A DNA stretch of 64,000 nucleotides, taken from contig NZ_ADVG01000004.1 in assembly GCF_000178855.1 (NCBI RefSeq), forward strand, positions 496,001 through 560,000, in the 5' to 3' direction. Positions 34,250 to 43,657 of this stretch are shown here, piece by piece (position 1 is the first letter of the stretch; every line of letters starts with the position of its first letter). The notes beneath the pieces are model-generated. The model was not told where the DNA came from and did not search any database. It worked only from the letters and a program-made list of their open reading frames with translations. This stretch comes from Ktedonobacter racemifer DSM 44963. GTDB lineage: Bacteria; Chloroflexota; Ktedonobacteria; Ktedonobacterales; Ktedonobacteraceae. Made by a program: the position numbers and the translations under genes.

Positions 34250-34924
34250 ATGGCGACGCAAACTCCATTTAAATGGCGCCACTTTGAAGCCGAGATTATT
34301 TTGCTCTGTGTTGGTTGGTATCTCCGTTATTCGCTCAGTTATCGAGATCTGGAGGAAATCATGCAGGAGCGGGGTCTGCGCGTCGATCATACCACGATCT
34401 ATCGTTGGGTGCAGCGCTATGCCCCCGAGTTGGAGAAACGGTGCCGACCGCATCTCAAAACGACAACGGACTCGTGGCGCGTCGACGAGACGTATGTGAA
34501 GGTTAAGGGAGAGTGGACATACTGGTATCGCGCCGTCGATTCCCAAGGGAAGACCTTGGAGTTCTGGTTGAGTGCTACCCGTGATGCCCAGGCGGCTAAG
34601 CGCTTTTTCATGAGGGCTCTTGGTGCTTGCCACACGGTCATGCCTCGCGTGATCACCGTGGACAAAAACGCAGCCTATGCGAAAGCCTTCCATGAGTTGG
34701 AAACAGCAGGAGTTGTTCAGGCTTTGTGTGAACTCCGACAGAGCAAATATCTCAACAATGTAGTCGAACAAGATCATCGTTTCATAAAACGCCTGGTCAA
34801 ACCAGGAATGGGCTTCTTTTCATTCTGCACTGCATGGCAAACGCTACGTGGATACGAGGTAATGAATATGATCAGGAAAGGGCAGATGCAGGGAATGAAC
34901 AAAGGAGACAGTCCCTGTTGGTAA
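34250..34924 (+). CDS. IS6-family transposase
   Basis: 224 aa. IS6 signature from the start: FKWRHFEAEIILLCVGWYLR, SYRDLEEIMQERGLRVDHTT, DSWRVDETYVKVKGEWTYWY (first Asp), PRVITVDKNAAYAKA (second Asp) and QDHRFIKRLVKPGMGFFSF with the Glu region. It ends RKGQMQGMNKGDSPCW, about 12 residues shorter than the copy at 42274-42990, where the downstream transposon-end repeats begin. A left inverted end (GAGTTGCAAAAACAG) lies at about 34189. Confidence 0.85.
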   Translation: MATQTPFKWRHFEAEIILLCVGWYLRYSLSYRDLEEIMQERGLRVDHTTIYRWVQRYAPELEKRCRPHLKTTTDSWRVDETYVKVKGEWTYWYRAVDSQGKTLEFWLSATRDAQAAKRFFMRALGACHTVMPRVITVDKNAAYAKAFHELETAGVVQALCELRQSKYLNNVVEQDHRFIKRLVKPGMGFFSFCTAWQTLRGYEVMNMIRKGQMQGMNKGDSPCW

Positions 34925-34930
34925 ATTAAC

Positions 34931-34970
34931 TGAAAGGTGGAAATTGACACTGAAGGGTGGAAATTGACAC
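34931..34970 (+). repeat. Tandem 20-bp repeat, putative transposon end
   Basis: TGAAAGGTGGAAATTGACAC followed directly by TGAAGGGTGGAAATTGACAC. It stands just outside the coding edge that in the mini-transposon follows E4, so it is probably the corresponding end of a different Tn7-like element with its own transposase-site sequence. Confidence 0.55.
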
Positions 34971-34984
34971 TGCGATGCCTGAAA

Positions 34985-36096
34985 AAACCGCTTCCCATCA
35001 GGTAAACTTTTCTCTACATGGGTAAATCGCGTTCCTCATCGAGAGATTAACAAACTGTTGGAGTGCGGAAGACAGACGTGTCATCAGATTGGCAGGGTTG
35101 TCATGGGTGCGCCAGCAGTCGAAGGCATTGATCTATTCAAAATAGCAGGCCGCTCCATTTCAGGATGGATTCCCAGCCCCAAAACGGACACCACTGTCAG
35201 GCAGCCGTTCTGTAGCCAGCTCGAAGAACGTCTTTTGATGTGGCTCGAATACCATCCACTAGTCGCCTCCTACGCGCGTGGCGACATTGGCCCGCAGTTT
35301 GCCGAGACCTATCGACTGCCCATCCCAAAACACGCGCCATTCGCCATCGGCTACACGCTTGAGGACAAGCCCCATCACTACTTGCCCGATGCGGTGGGCA
35401 CTTTGACCAACGGGCAACCGTTCATCGCCGAGGCGGGCATGGAGGATGACAAACGAGGGAAGCATTGGCTGTATCGGGATTTTGAAACAGTGGCTGGTGC
35501 GGGCATTGTACCGAGCGTTGCGCGAAGAAAGTCCCGAACTCACTCGTGCCCATTTGGAAAAGTCTGTCCTGCCAGACGCCAAATGGGAGCGGATGCGTGC
35601 AGATGCCAGAAGTGGAGAAGCCGAATTCCAGTACGCCGATGGGCAAAACAGCTATCTGGCGAACCTGGCGAGTATGCCAACGTTCGCGCCTCCGCAACCC
35701 GATCCTACTCCCTCCTCTCCCTCAACGCCGCCACCTGAAGATGGGACTGCTGATCAGAAGACATGCAAGTCGAAGGGGCGTGTTGGCGAACCATCGCCTC
35801 GTCGGGATCAAGTGGGAACGGCACAACAGGAGGGAGAAGCTACCCATTGTTCCTTCTCAGGACCAATCAAACTGGAGGCAGCTCGTTGGCTGGAATCGAC
35901 AGTCCAAGAAGTGCAATGCTCAACGTGCGGGTCGGTGAGTAAAGCCAAACTGAAAGGGCAATCAGTGGTCATTGTGCCACATCCCCCGCGCAAGTCGCGG
36001 CCAGTACGCAATGTTACACGCTGGGCAGACAGGGATCGGAGTGGATACTCGTCCAGAAAAAGGAGTAACTGGTGCTTGATTGCACAAGTTGGCTGA
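34985..36096 (+). pseudogene. TnsA-like transposon endonuclease, frameshifted
   Basis: The open frame begins KNRFPSGKLFSTWVNRVPH; no clear start codon precedes it. The core reads SQLEERLLMWLEYHPLVASY, then HHYLPDAVGTLTNGQPFIAE, matching the TnsA N-terminal nuclease pattern (Glu in xLEE, Asp in PDxxG, then xxE). The usual Q/E-x-K is E-A-G here, so activity is doubtful. Near 35480 the frame shifts (YRDFE / KQWLVRALYRALREESPEL) and continues into a Pro-rich linker and a tail with CSTCG. It stands just inside the tandem end repeat 34931-34970, the position tnsA has in Tn7. No tnsB or tnsC is in the window. Confidence 0.5.
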
Positions 36097-36305
36097 GGAT
36101 CAAGCGATCCCCGATGTCTATACGTAGAAACCTCTCCATGACCTTATGGACAGAGACTTGTCCTGATCATTAGATCAAAAATCGGGTTTTGGCATCAGCC
36201 TATCGGCCTGGAGAGCGGGTTGGGCAATTTGAAAAAGCTGTTTTGATCTAACAGATCCCAACAGGTCTCTGTCCAATAAGTCGTGGCGAGGTTTCATATG
36301 GATGG

Positions 36306-37088
36306 CTAAATTACCACGCCTCCCGCAACCTCGATGCGCTGCGCATTGACCCAACGGTTTTCTTCGGAGAGCAGCGAGGCAATCATTGGACCGATGTCGT
36401 CGGGAACACCTGCCCGGCCCAGTGCCGTCGCTTCGGCCACCATTTTGTTCATGGCAGGATTGTCGCGGACGATGCCTCCGCTGAAATCGGTAGCAACGGC
36501 ACCCGGCGCAACAACATTGACGGCAATCCTGCGAGGTGCCAACTCTGACGCCATATGCCTGGACAGCACCTCAAGAGCTCCCTTCATCGACGCGTAAGCG
36601 GCGCCTCTGGGCCCGCTTATGCGAGTCCGGGCCGTGGATACGTTGACGATACGTCCCCAGTCCTTGATGAGAGGAAGAAGCTTCTGTGTCAGGAAGAAGA
36701 CGCCTTTGAAATGGACACTATAGATGCTGTCCAGTTCTTCCTCGGTAGTCGTCTCAAACGGCATGTTGCGGTGATTGTTTCCAGCGTTGTTGACCAGAAA
36801 GTCGAAATGCTCGGCTCCAAGCCGAGCGAGAGCGTCTTTCACGCTCTCGACAAAGGCATCGAACGAAGCGATGTTGCCAGCATCCAGTTGCAACGCAAGG
36901 GCTTCCGCCCCTGCATCCTTCACCGCAGCAACGACTGCCTCCGCGTCCGCGACATGGCTGTGATAGGTGAAGATCGTATCGACGCCGCGTCTTGCAAGGC
37001 TCTCAACGGTACTGCGGCCAATGCCGCGGCTACCACCGGTGACGATCGCGATCTTAGCGTTTGACGTAACTTGGTTTTCTGTTAGCAT
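36306..37088 (-). CDS. SDR-family oxidoreductase
   Basis: 260 aa, full length. Classical short-chain dehydrogenase: cofactor loop TGGSRGIGRST (18-28), NNAGN near 101, catalytic Ser in NVSTARTRIS, YASMK (Tyr/Lys pair near 165-169), and GRAGVPDDIGPMIASLLSEE near the C-terminus. R-x-Y-H-S after the second strand favours NADP. It is divergent from the MmyB-type regulator at 37275, with the shared promoter region 37089-37274. Such SDR/MmyB pairs usually mean the regulator controls the reductase. Confidence 0.9.
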   Translation of the reverse strand: MLTENQVTSNAKIAIVTGGSRGIGRSTVESLARRGVDTIFTYHSHVADAEAVVAAVKDAGAEALALQLDAGNIASFDAFVESVKDALARLGAEHFDFLVNNAGNNHRNMPFETTTEEELDSIYSVHFKGVFFLTQKLLPLIKDWGRIVNVSTARTRISGPRGAAYASMKGALEVLSRHMASELAPRRIAVNVVAPGAVATDFSGGIVRDNPAMNKMVAEATALGRAGVPDDIGPMIASLLSEENRWVNAQRIEVAGGVVI

Positions 37089-37274
37089 TTTTTGTACTCC
37101 GGATGAGATTGTTTTAGGTCAGTGCAGATCACTTGACTGTTTGCAGGCACTTCACCCGCGGATCTATAGTATACTGAAGGAGATCCTAGAACAAGATGAG
37201 CAATGATCATAGGAATTCCACTCCTCTATTTCAAGCGTTGCTCTTTGGAGACTACCAGGATGAAAGAGGTCAAC

Positions 37275-38441
37275 ATGGTCAGTCAGCGGCACCAGCAAGA
37301 CTATCGTTTACAGGAGCTTGGAGATTTTCTGCGCACGCGCAGGGCAAGGCTGACGCCTGAAGAGGTGGGACTGCCGCGTGGAGGCAGGCGCAAAACGCCC
37401 GGGCTCAGACGGGCGGAAGTGGCTCAGTTGGTGGGCGTCAGCGTAGACTGGTATACCTGGTTAGAGCAGGAACGTCCCATCACGCCTTCGACGCAGGTCG
37501 TGGAGCGCCTGTGCCAGGCGCTCCGCCTGGATGCGAATGAACGCAGCCATCTCTTTCTGCTGGCACTGCAACAATCCCCGCCGGTGCTCTCCCCGGAGCC
37601 CGAGATCGTCAGTCCGGCGTTACAACGTTTCCTCGACCAGTTCGGCACGCGCCCCGCCTTTGTGTCCGGAAGGTGCTGGGATATCCTGGCGTGGAACGAT
37701 GCCGGCTGCGCCGTCTTTGGCGATTACCGCCGCATGAGCACGCGCGAACGCAACACGCTCTGGCGCCTCTTCACCGATCCCGCGTCCCGGAACTTCATCG
37801 TCGATTGGGAAGACGATGCGCGCCAGATCCTGGCGCAATTCCGCAGCAGCAGTGGTCGTCATCCCGGCGACACTCAGGTGACCGAGTTGATCCATGATCT
37901 CATGCTCCACAGCCCGGAATTTCGCGCCTGGTGGCCTGATCATGAAGTGCGTAGTGGGCAAGAAGGGCGGAAAACGCTCAACCATCCACAGGTGGGATAT
38001 CTCGTGTTTGAACGTCTCACCTTTCAGGTTTTTGATACGCCAGATCTCAAAGTCACCGTGTATACCCCGTTGGAGGAAGCAGACACGCCTCGTAAAGTGG
38101 AGCAGCTTCTAGAGCAGTGGTATCTGCGCGTTGGGCAGGGGCCTCATCCTCCTCAAGCGGTCCACCATCTTCCACAGACACAGCTATCAGGACAAGATAC
38201 GGTTGGATGGTGGCTAGCAGCATGCGGTAAAAGAGTGGAAAGGGCATGGGTAGCGAACAGCGAAATCATGATCTCCTATGCAAACTGGTGCGAGGCACAC
38301 GGATACGAACCGAAGAAGGCGAAAGGCGTCTCGCAATCTCTTGCAACTCACGGCTTAGAGATTGGCGTCAACAAAAGAGTCGTCGACGAACATCGTCGGC
38401 GAAAAATGGCACGTGGTGTAAGAGGATTGGTCATTCTCTAA
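37275..38441 (+). CDS. MmyB-type XRE regulator with primase-like C-terminal extension
   Basis: 388 aa. HTH at about 10-75 (ELGDFLRTRRARLTPEEVGL, TPGLRRAEVAQLVGVSVDWY), then the MmyB ligand-binding (PAS-like) domain to about residue 285 (WDILAWNDAGCAVFGDYRRM, HDLMLHSPEFRAWWPDHEV). Members normally end here. Instead the frame continues DTVGWWLAACGKRVERAWVA, then ISYANWCEAHGYEPKKAKGV, SQSLATHGLEIG, resembling the C-terminal winged helix of P4/D5-type phage or plasmid primases. The start has AGAGG at good spacing. The fusion may come from deletion between the two genes. Confidence 0.8.
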   Translation: MVSQRHQQDYRLQELGDFLRTRRARLTPEEVGLPRGGRRKTPGLRRAEVAQLVGVSVDWYTWLEQERPITPSTQVVERLCQALRLDANERSHLFLLALQQSPPVLSPEPEIVSPALQRFLDQFGTRPAFVSGRCWDILAWNDAGCAVFGDYRRMSTRERNTLWRLFTDPASRNFIVDWEDDARQILAQFRSSSGRHPGDTQVTELIHDLMLHSPEFRAWWPDHEVRSGQEGRKTLNHPQVGYLVFERLTFQVFDTPDLKVTVYTPLEEADTPRKVEQLLEQWYLRVGQGPHPPQAVHHLPQTQLSGQDTVGWWLAACGKRVERAWVANSEIMISYANWCEAHGYEPKKAKGVSQSLATHGLEIGVNKRVVDEHRRRKMARGVRGLVIL

Positions 38442-38579
38442 CATTTCTTGATGATATATGCGGATCATTTCTCTAACCGCATACATCCTTTGGGTTTTCT
38501 TCGTATAGAGATTGGTCATTCTCTAACATTTCTTGATGATATATGCGGATCATTTCTCTAACCGCATACATCCTTTGGG
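38425..38579. repeat. 70-bp direct repeat with internal hairpin
   Basis: Positions 38425-38494 and 38510-38579 are identical 70-mers, 85 bp apart start to start. Each has the hairpin TATGCGG..CCGCATA. The first copy includes the last codons of the regulator gene (GLVIL-stop), so the second carries a duplicate of that coding end. Confidence 0.85.
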
Positions 38580-38699
38580 GGCTCTTGTCCACTTTCGGGG
38601 CTTTGTGTATGCTTGCTTGAAAACGATTGACGTATCATGATAGAGTCTCTTCCATGAGAAGCTTCTGAAGACTGTCTCATTATCGAGAGTGAGGTTGTG

Positions 38700-40315
38700 A
38701 TGGAAGAGACATCCTTGTTTTCCCTCCCAGATGGGATGTTGATTGAGCAGCTCCAAATCAGTGAAATTCGTCTGGTCATCATCATCGTTGCCGCGTCTCT
38801 TACATCATGCTGTCCATTGTGCTTTGAAGCGTCCTCATCGGTCCATTGTCATTACCACCGAACCCTGCGTGATATCCCTTGCATGGGCCGTCGAGTCCAA
38901 TTGCTCCTGACTGTTCGGAAGTTCTCCTGTCGTAATCCTTACTGCTCACGGAAAGTCTTTGCAGAGCGCCTGCCAACCTTTGTCGAGCCCTGGGCCAGGA
39001 CCACCATCCGGTTCTGCCAGCAGATCACGTCCATCGGGCTCTCCACCTGTGACAACGGTGGCGCCAGACTCGCCGCTCGTTTGGGAATACAAACCTCTCG
39101 CCAGACCATTCTGCGCCGTATCATGAACCTTCCTGATTTCTCGTCTGGCTCAGTGCTCCTTTTGGGCATAGACGACTTCTCGTTTCGGCGTGGCTACCGC
39201 TTCGGAACAATCCTGGTGAACCTTGAGAGCAGGCGAGTGATTGATCTCTTACCAGATCGTGAGGCAGAAACCTCGGCGCAGTGGATGCGTCAACACCCAG
39301 ATATCACCGTGGTTAGCCGTGACCGTGGTAGTGAGTACGCCAAAGCAGCCTTACAGGGAGCTCCCCAGGCCACGCAGTGTGCGGATCGTTTTCATGTGGT
39401 AAAAAATTTAACGGAAGCGACGCAACTGCTCTTGGCACGCTGCCATGCAGAGATTCTGGAGGCATCCAAAACGAAAGAAGCCGGTTTCAATGAACACAAG
39501 AACCATGTGATCTCCATTGAAGAATGGCGCCCCCAGAACCTGCACATGTAGAGAAGGCACGGCTGGCTCGAAGATCTGGACGCTATGCACGCTACTAACA
39601 AGTAATAGAGATGCATGCGCAGGGGATAAAGTCGCAAGAGATTGCCAGACTTGTCGGTCTTTCTGACCGAACTGTTCGAGACTGGCTCAAGCATGGAAGC
39701 TTTCCCGAAGCCAAAAAACGACGTAAGAGACAGAGTCCCTTTGACCCTTTTGCCCCGTATGTTCTTTCTCGTTGGCAGCACGGCGAGAGAAATGGCCTGG
39801 TCCTGTGGCGGGAAATCCAGGAACAAGGCTACAGTGGATCAGATCGCAGTGTCTACCGTTATCTGAAAACACTCAAGCTGGCAGAGGTCAGGGCAGAGGT
39901 TCCTCTTCATCGTCTCAAGAAATTCTCTGCCAAAACGGCCGTCTGGCTGTTCGTGCGCGATCCCAGAACCCTGGATGAAATCGAACAGGAGGATCTTGCG
40001 GCCTTCTGCCAGGTCAGTCCCACCCTCAACAATGCTTACCGTCTCATTCAAGATTTTCTTTCCATCGTTCACCTACGAGAAGGAGATCGCCTCGATACCT
40101 GGCTCTCTCAGCTGGAGAAGAGCGAATTGCCAGAACTTCAGTCATTTGGGTGTGGGATAGAAAAAGGCAAAGACGCGGTGAAGGCTGGTCTCACCTGGTC
40201 GATGAACAATGGGATGGTTGAAGGGCATGTGACCAAACTTAAATTGATGAAAAGATAGGGTTATGGGAGAGCTGGTTTTCCTCTGCTCTGGAAACGTCTA
40301 CTTCACACGTTTTGA
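38700..40315 (+). pseudogene. ISL3-family transposase, decayed
   Basis: A homologue of the 25465-27072 protein: zinc region CCPLCFEASSS and CRNPYCSRKVFAERL, DDE core LGIDDFSFRRGYRFGTILVN, VSRDRGSEYAKAALQGAP, CADRFHVVKNL; HTH GIKSQEIARLVGLSDRTVRD; end NNGMVEGHVTKLKLMKR. Lesions: frameshift near 39525 (EEWRP / APPEPAHVEKARLARRSGRY), TAA at 39596 before VIEMHAQG, and TAG at 40256 where Met precedes GYGRAGF. It is dead but recognisable end to end. Confidence 0.85.
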
Positions 40316-40599
40316 TCTGACGGTTCCTCGGAGACATCATTAGGTATCTGGTCCATTTCCTCACGGAAAGCCGCAAAGGTCTGCGTAATCATCTGATAGG
40401 TTTCCCAAGGAAGCTCGAGTCCCCATTTTTGCTGAGGATAAAATGAGACACGCCATTCCATAGCAGCCTCCCATCCGACGCGGTAGATCACGGCTACCAT
40501 CTGATTCCCAATCCAGGCTTCTTGCATTAAATCAAAATCATGTGCGTCGTCATTAGCAACAATGAAATGGAGTTCTTGGGGAGATGTCTCTCTCTTCAT
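40303..40599 (-). CDS. Small hypothetical protein
   Basis: 98 aa from ATG 40599: MKRETSPQELHFIVANDDAH, then QMVAVIYRVGWEAAMEWRVS and a helical C-terminus (YQMITQTFAAFREEMDQI). Composition is protein-like, with alternating beta-type segments. It overlaps the end of the ISL3 pseudogene by 13 bp on the other strand. Family not recognised. Confidence 0.5.
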   Translation of the reverse strand: MKRETSPQELHFIVANDDAHDFDLMQEAWIGNQMVAVIYRVGWEAAMEWRVSFYPQQKWGLELPWETYQMITQTFAAFREEMDQIPNDVSEEPSDQNV

Positions 40600-40741
40600 C
40601 AAATCGTTCTCTTCTCGATTTATGCACTTTTTACTTCAAATGAAGAAGATTTTTGAGCGCTTGCTGCTCGGGACAGTATAACTGAACATTACCAATTCCT
40701 CAAGCTCCCAATCAGCAAGCGAGTACTAAGCCCCCAAAGTG

Positions 40742-40829
40742 ATATTGGTGGCGAAGTGATTTCTCTGGCTCGAACTGCAGAGATGTTGCCTCTCATCGCA
40801 AGCTCAATTTTTGATTTCGCCACCAATAT
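40742..40829. repeat. Inverted repeat, 14-bp arms
   Basis: ATATTGGTGGCGAA (40742-40755) and TTCGCCACCAATAT (40816-40829), perfect, 60 bp apart. Possibly a small MITE or a relic of element ends. No gene is supportable in 40603-41030. Confidence 0.55.
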
Positions 40830-40933
40830 CCAAAGTGGTCAAGAGCCAGGTATATATGCGTCAGAAAACAGGTTTATGCTGTGCATCTCTCCATCCAGTC
40901 TTTCCCCTTTTTCTGTCCATGTGAGCATGGAAT

Positions 40934-40973
40934 GTCGCTTCAGCGACAGGGGCGACCTTGTCGCTGAAGCGAC
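40934..40973. repeat. Perfect 15-bp hairpin
   Basis: GTCGCTTCAGCGACA / TGTCGCTGAAGCGAC with a 10-base spacer; each arm is itself partly palindromic (GTCGCttcaGCGAC). It lies in the gap at the 3' end of the DinB gene. It has no T-run, so it looks more like a REP-type element than a classical terminator. Confidence 0.55.
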
Positions 40974-41030
40974 CGCATCATGCGCAACATATCCACCCAT
41001 GAGAGAGGGGAACGGAAGACGTTCCTATTC

Positions 41031-41624
41031 TTAATCCAACTCGATTACTGGCAGGCCGTGGACGCCGAGAATGGTGGAGATTTCGCTGCCATGATGGATG
41101 TCATGTTCGAGCACACCCCAGATGATCTGCTGGCGTGAAACTGCGGGTCTCACTACTCCAGAACGAGCCGCCGCATCCAACCACATCTGGGCGAATGGCT
41201 GGAGCGCAGGCTCTACCAGTTTCGCGTGACGCACACGTTCCGCCTCGCCAAAAGGCGGGAAGACCTGCTCAAGATCAGCAGGGGTCAGGCGGGCAAGCGT
41301 CTGCTCGATCATCTGCCAGGTCTTCTCAAGTCCGGCAACCAGTTCTGCCGCCGGGTGGCATGGATCCACGTCCGCCTCACAGACTCCCAAAGCCCATAAT
41401 TCGAGGGAAGTCAGGTCGGCGCTCCCCTCGCCCATCCGTGCGTGGAACCACCAGGCGCGATTGGCGACAATATGCGTCGCGTACATGCCAATCGACCAGT
41501 GTTGCGGCGTGTTGCGCAAGGCAAGCTGCTCTCCTGTAAGGGGCGCGATGGCCGCGACAAGACGCTGATTGTGGATCCCCCAACCCGCGTAGAAGGGGAG
41601 GAGTGAAAGCTGATGTTCTGTCAT
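41031..41624 (-). CDS. DinB-family protein
   Basis: 197 aa, start at MTEHQLSLLPFYAGWG with AAGGAATAG upstream. Four-helix DinB/YfiT-like fold: first metal His in QHWSIGMYATHIVANRAWWF, then EHDIHHGSEISTILGVHGLP, where the HDIHHGSE motif supplies the remaining two His. Members are putative metal-dependent thiol or unknown transferases. The three-His set appears complete. Cytosolic. Confidence 0.85.
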   Translation of the reverse strand: MTEHQLSLLPFYAGWGIHNQRLVAAIAPLTGEQLALRNTPQHWSIGMYATHIVANRAWWFHARMGEGSADLTSLELWALGVCEADVDPCHPAAELVAGLEKTWQMIEQTLARLTPADLEQVFPPFGEAERVRHAKLVEPALQPFAQMWLDAAARSGVVRPAVSRQQIIWGVLEHDIHHGSEISTILGVHGLPVIELD

Positions 41625-41666
41625 GATAGCTATTCCTTGCTTTTTTCTGAGAGAAAAAGACAGCAC

Positions 41667-42215
41667 GATCGTATCAACTCGCGCGAGGAAACGATGGGAG
41701 AGACCAGAGGGAGGAGAGAGAGCAGGTCATCGCTTGCACAATGATCGAATATGCGGCTGCCACGACAGGGGAAAAGATGGCATCCATCTGCCAATTGGTA
41801 TGGTGGATGGGGAACATCAGCAATGCGTTCGCCGCAGTTCCATGCCTGACACCTCTTTGCCGCACGCTTCTCCATATCTCTGAGCACCATCAAATTCTTG
41901 CGTTATCACTATCCGCCGTCTCGCTTTGGCAAAGCCAGAAAGGCCGTCGAGCAGGAATCATGCCCTGCGGCATTCCAGGCGTGGAACGGCTGAGCGCCCA
42001 TGCCTGATGAGAGTCACGCGATAGATGGAAGCAAGAATGGTAACGTCTGTTTCACTGTTTGAACAGGAAACAGGATGGAGTTAGCAGCACACTGGCATAG
42101 ATGTCAAAACCTCCCCAAAAAATGAGTGAATACTTCACTACTATACAGGGAGAGAGATGATCCTGTCAAGGAGAGGTTGGCGAACGGGTAGCCGTCAGAT
42201 TTTTGCAGAGAATGG
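41667..42215. other. Gene-free stretch
   Basis: Open frames on both strands look non-coding. A short protein-like string (RYHYPPSRFGKARKAVEQES at about 41905) could be a relic. No RNA or repeat was noticed. Confidence 0.4.
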
Positions 42216-43049
42216 GGCTGTGTTGCAAAAACACTGGAAGGAAAAAATGAAAATGCCCGCTCTATTGCTGGGTTTAGAGAGCTACTCCAAACAGTTCAGC
42301 GATGAATATCGCTTGGCTTCGAGTCTCTCCTTTGTCTACACCTTGCATCTGACCTTTTCTGAGCATATTGATGATCTCATACCCTTGCAAGGTTCTTTGT
42401 GCAGTCTCAAAGGAAAAGAAGCCCATCCCTGGTTTCGTCAGCCGTTTGATGAATCGATGGTCTTGTTCAATCTGGTTGTTGAGATACTTACGTTGCCGGA
42501 GTTCACAAGAGGCTGCAAGAATCCCTTCGGCTTTCAATTCGTTGAAGGCTTTGGGATACGCCGCGTTTTTATCGACTGTGATAACGCGCGGAGCCACCGT
42601 ATGGGAGGCCCCAAGGGCTTTCGCGAAAAAAAGCTTCCCAGCCTGTGTATCGCGTGTGGTGCTCAGATGGAACTCCAGCGTGTTCCCGTGGGAGTCCACC
42701 GCGCGATACAGATACATCCACGTCCCTTTGACCTTCACATACGTTTCGTCAACGCGCCACGAGTCAGTCGTCTCTTTGAGAGGGGGGCGGCAGTGCTTCT
42801 CCAACTCGGGAGCATATCGCTGCACCCAACGATAGATCGTGGTATGATCGACTCGTAGACCCCGCTCCTGCATGATTTCCTCCAGGTCTCGATAGCTGAG
42901 TGAAAAGCGGAGATACCAACCAACACAGAGCAAAATAATCTCAGCTTCGAAATGGCGCCATTTAAACGGAGCTTGCGCTGTCAGAACCATCTTCTTCTCT
43001 TCTTTTGGTCTTATCCTACCAGATGAGGTTCTTATTTTGCAACACAGCC
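42216..43049 (-). mobile_element. IS6-family element with 15-bp inverted ends
   Basis: Ends GGCTGTGTTGCAAAA (42216-42230) and its exact complement (43035-43049) enclose one transposase. 834 bp is typical for IS6. The 8-bp flanks do not match, so it may be a product of IS6-type cointegration or adjacent deletion. A LuxR-like gene start is cut at the right edge. Confidence 0.9.
42274..42990 (-). CDS. IS6-family transposase
   Basis: 238 aa, intact, from ATG 42990 (MVLTAQAPFKWRHFEAEIIL). DDE residues in DSWRVDETYVKVKGTWMYLY, PRVITVDKNAAYPKAF and QIEQDHRFIKRLTKPGMGFF. About 85% identical to the copy at 34250-34924, but with the full C-terminus (DKGETRSQAIFIAELFGVAL). Confidence 0.9.
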   Translation of the reverse strand: MVLTAQAPFKWRHFEAEIILLCVGWYLRFSLSYRDLEEIMQERGLRVDHTTIYRWVQRYAPELEKHCRPPLKETTDSWRVDETYVKVKGTWMYLYRAVDSHGNTLEFHLSTTRDTQAGKLFFAKALGASHTVAPRVITVDKNAAYPKAFNELKAEGILAASCELRQRKYLNNQIEQDHRFIKRLTKPGMGFFSFETAQRTLQGYEIINMLRKGQMQGVDKGETRSQAIFIAELFGVAL

Positions 43050-43129
43050 GATCTGGGCGGATCTGTTTGCACCCAATGCAGAACTGCCAGCACTGACTGC
43101 AGGTCTCTGCTATCCAGATGGGCTGCCAT
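43050..43129 (-). pseudogene. LuxR-like regulator, N-terminal stub
   Basis: ATG 43129 begins MAAHLDSRDLQSVLAVLHWV, resembling the helical start of LuxR-type regulators common in Ktedonobacteria. It is cut after about 27 codons by the IS6 end. The continuation is not found on the other side of the IS. Confidence 0.4.
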
Positions 43130-43183
43130 GTTCGTGTGTGTCTCTCCCAGGAAACTGATGTGGAAGACGAGTTGGCGTGCTTG

Positions 43184-43602
43184 CTACGCTCCCGGCATTG
43201 AGGCGCACATGAGCCGGTAGGTGCATCGGGAATCAAACCACCAGATTTCCAGAATCCCCCCACGAGATCTCGCTGATCGGCGAGCGAGTGCTCAGGGGAT
43301 GGGAGGAAGTCTTGAGCGTCCTGCGGAGAGTAATGGAAATGGGTATTTCGGGCCTTCATGGCTGTATCGAAGGCTTCAAGAAGCGAAGGCAGTTTCTGAT
43401 CGAGTATCCTCTTCAGAAGCTGAGAAGGTGTCTCGCCCATAAAGATGCGGTTGATGAGGGTGAGAGCCAGGTCACTACCCTCGCTTCTTTGTTGGATGAG
43501 AAAATCTATGTCCACGCGTGCGTGGGCCCAGGTTAGCAGGTCCTGTTCGACTTGCTGCTGCTCTGCCGCAGAAAGAGGAGATCGGCTTGAGTCCAAATCC
43601 AT
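43184..43602 (-). pseudogene. Hypothetical helical protein, slipped at a G-run
   Basis: From ATG 43602 (AAAGGGA upstream): RSPLSAAEQQQVEQDLLTWA, HARVDIDFLIQQRSEGSDLA, ETPSQLLKRILDQKLPSLLE, KARNTHFHYSPQDAQDFLPS. After DQRDLVGG the frame becomes Cys/Ser-rich; the neighbouring frame reads GILEIWWFDSRCTYRLMCAS and stops properly at 43184. A G6 run at that point suggests a one-base slip. Family unknown; without the slip the protein would be about 139 aa. Confidence 0.45.
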
Positions 43603-43657
43603 GGCTTGTCCCTTTCTTTGTCTGTAGGTGTGCAAATAGAGAGCCTGTTATTAACAC

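Noticed and set aside
41741..42007. 88-codon plus-strand frame
   Set aside because: No ribosome site and shadow-like composition; a short protein-like string is in a different frame.
42274..43635. Single 453-aa protein fusing a hypothetical domain to an IS6 transposase
   Set aside because: The inverted repeat at 43035-43049 marks the IS boundary; the frame crosses it by chance, and the transposase starts at 42990.
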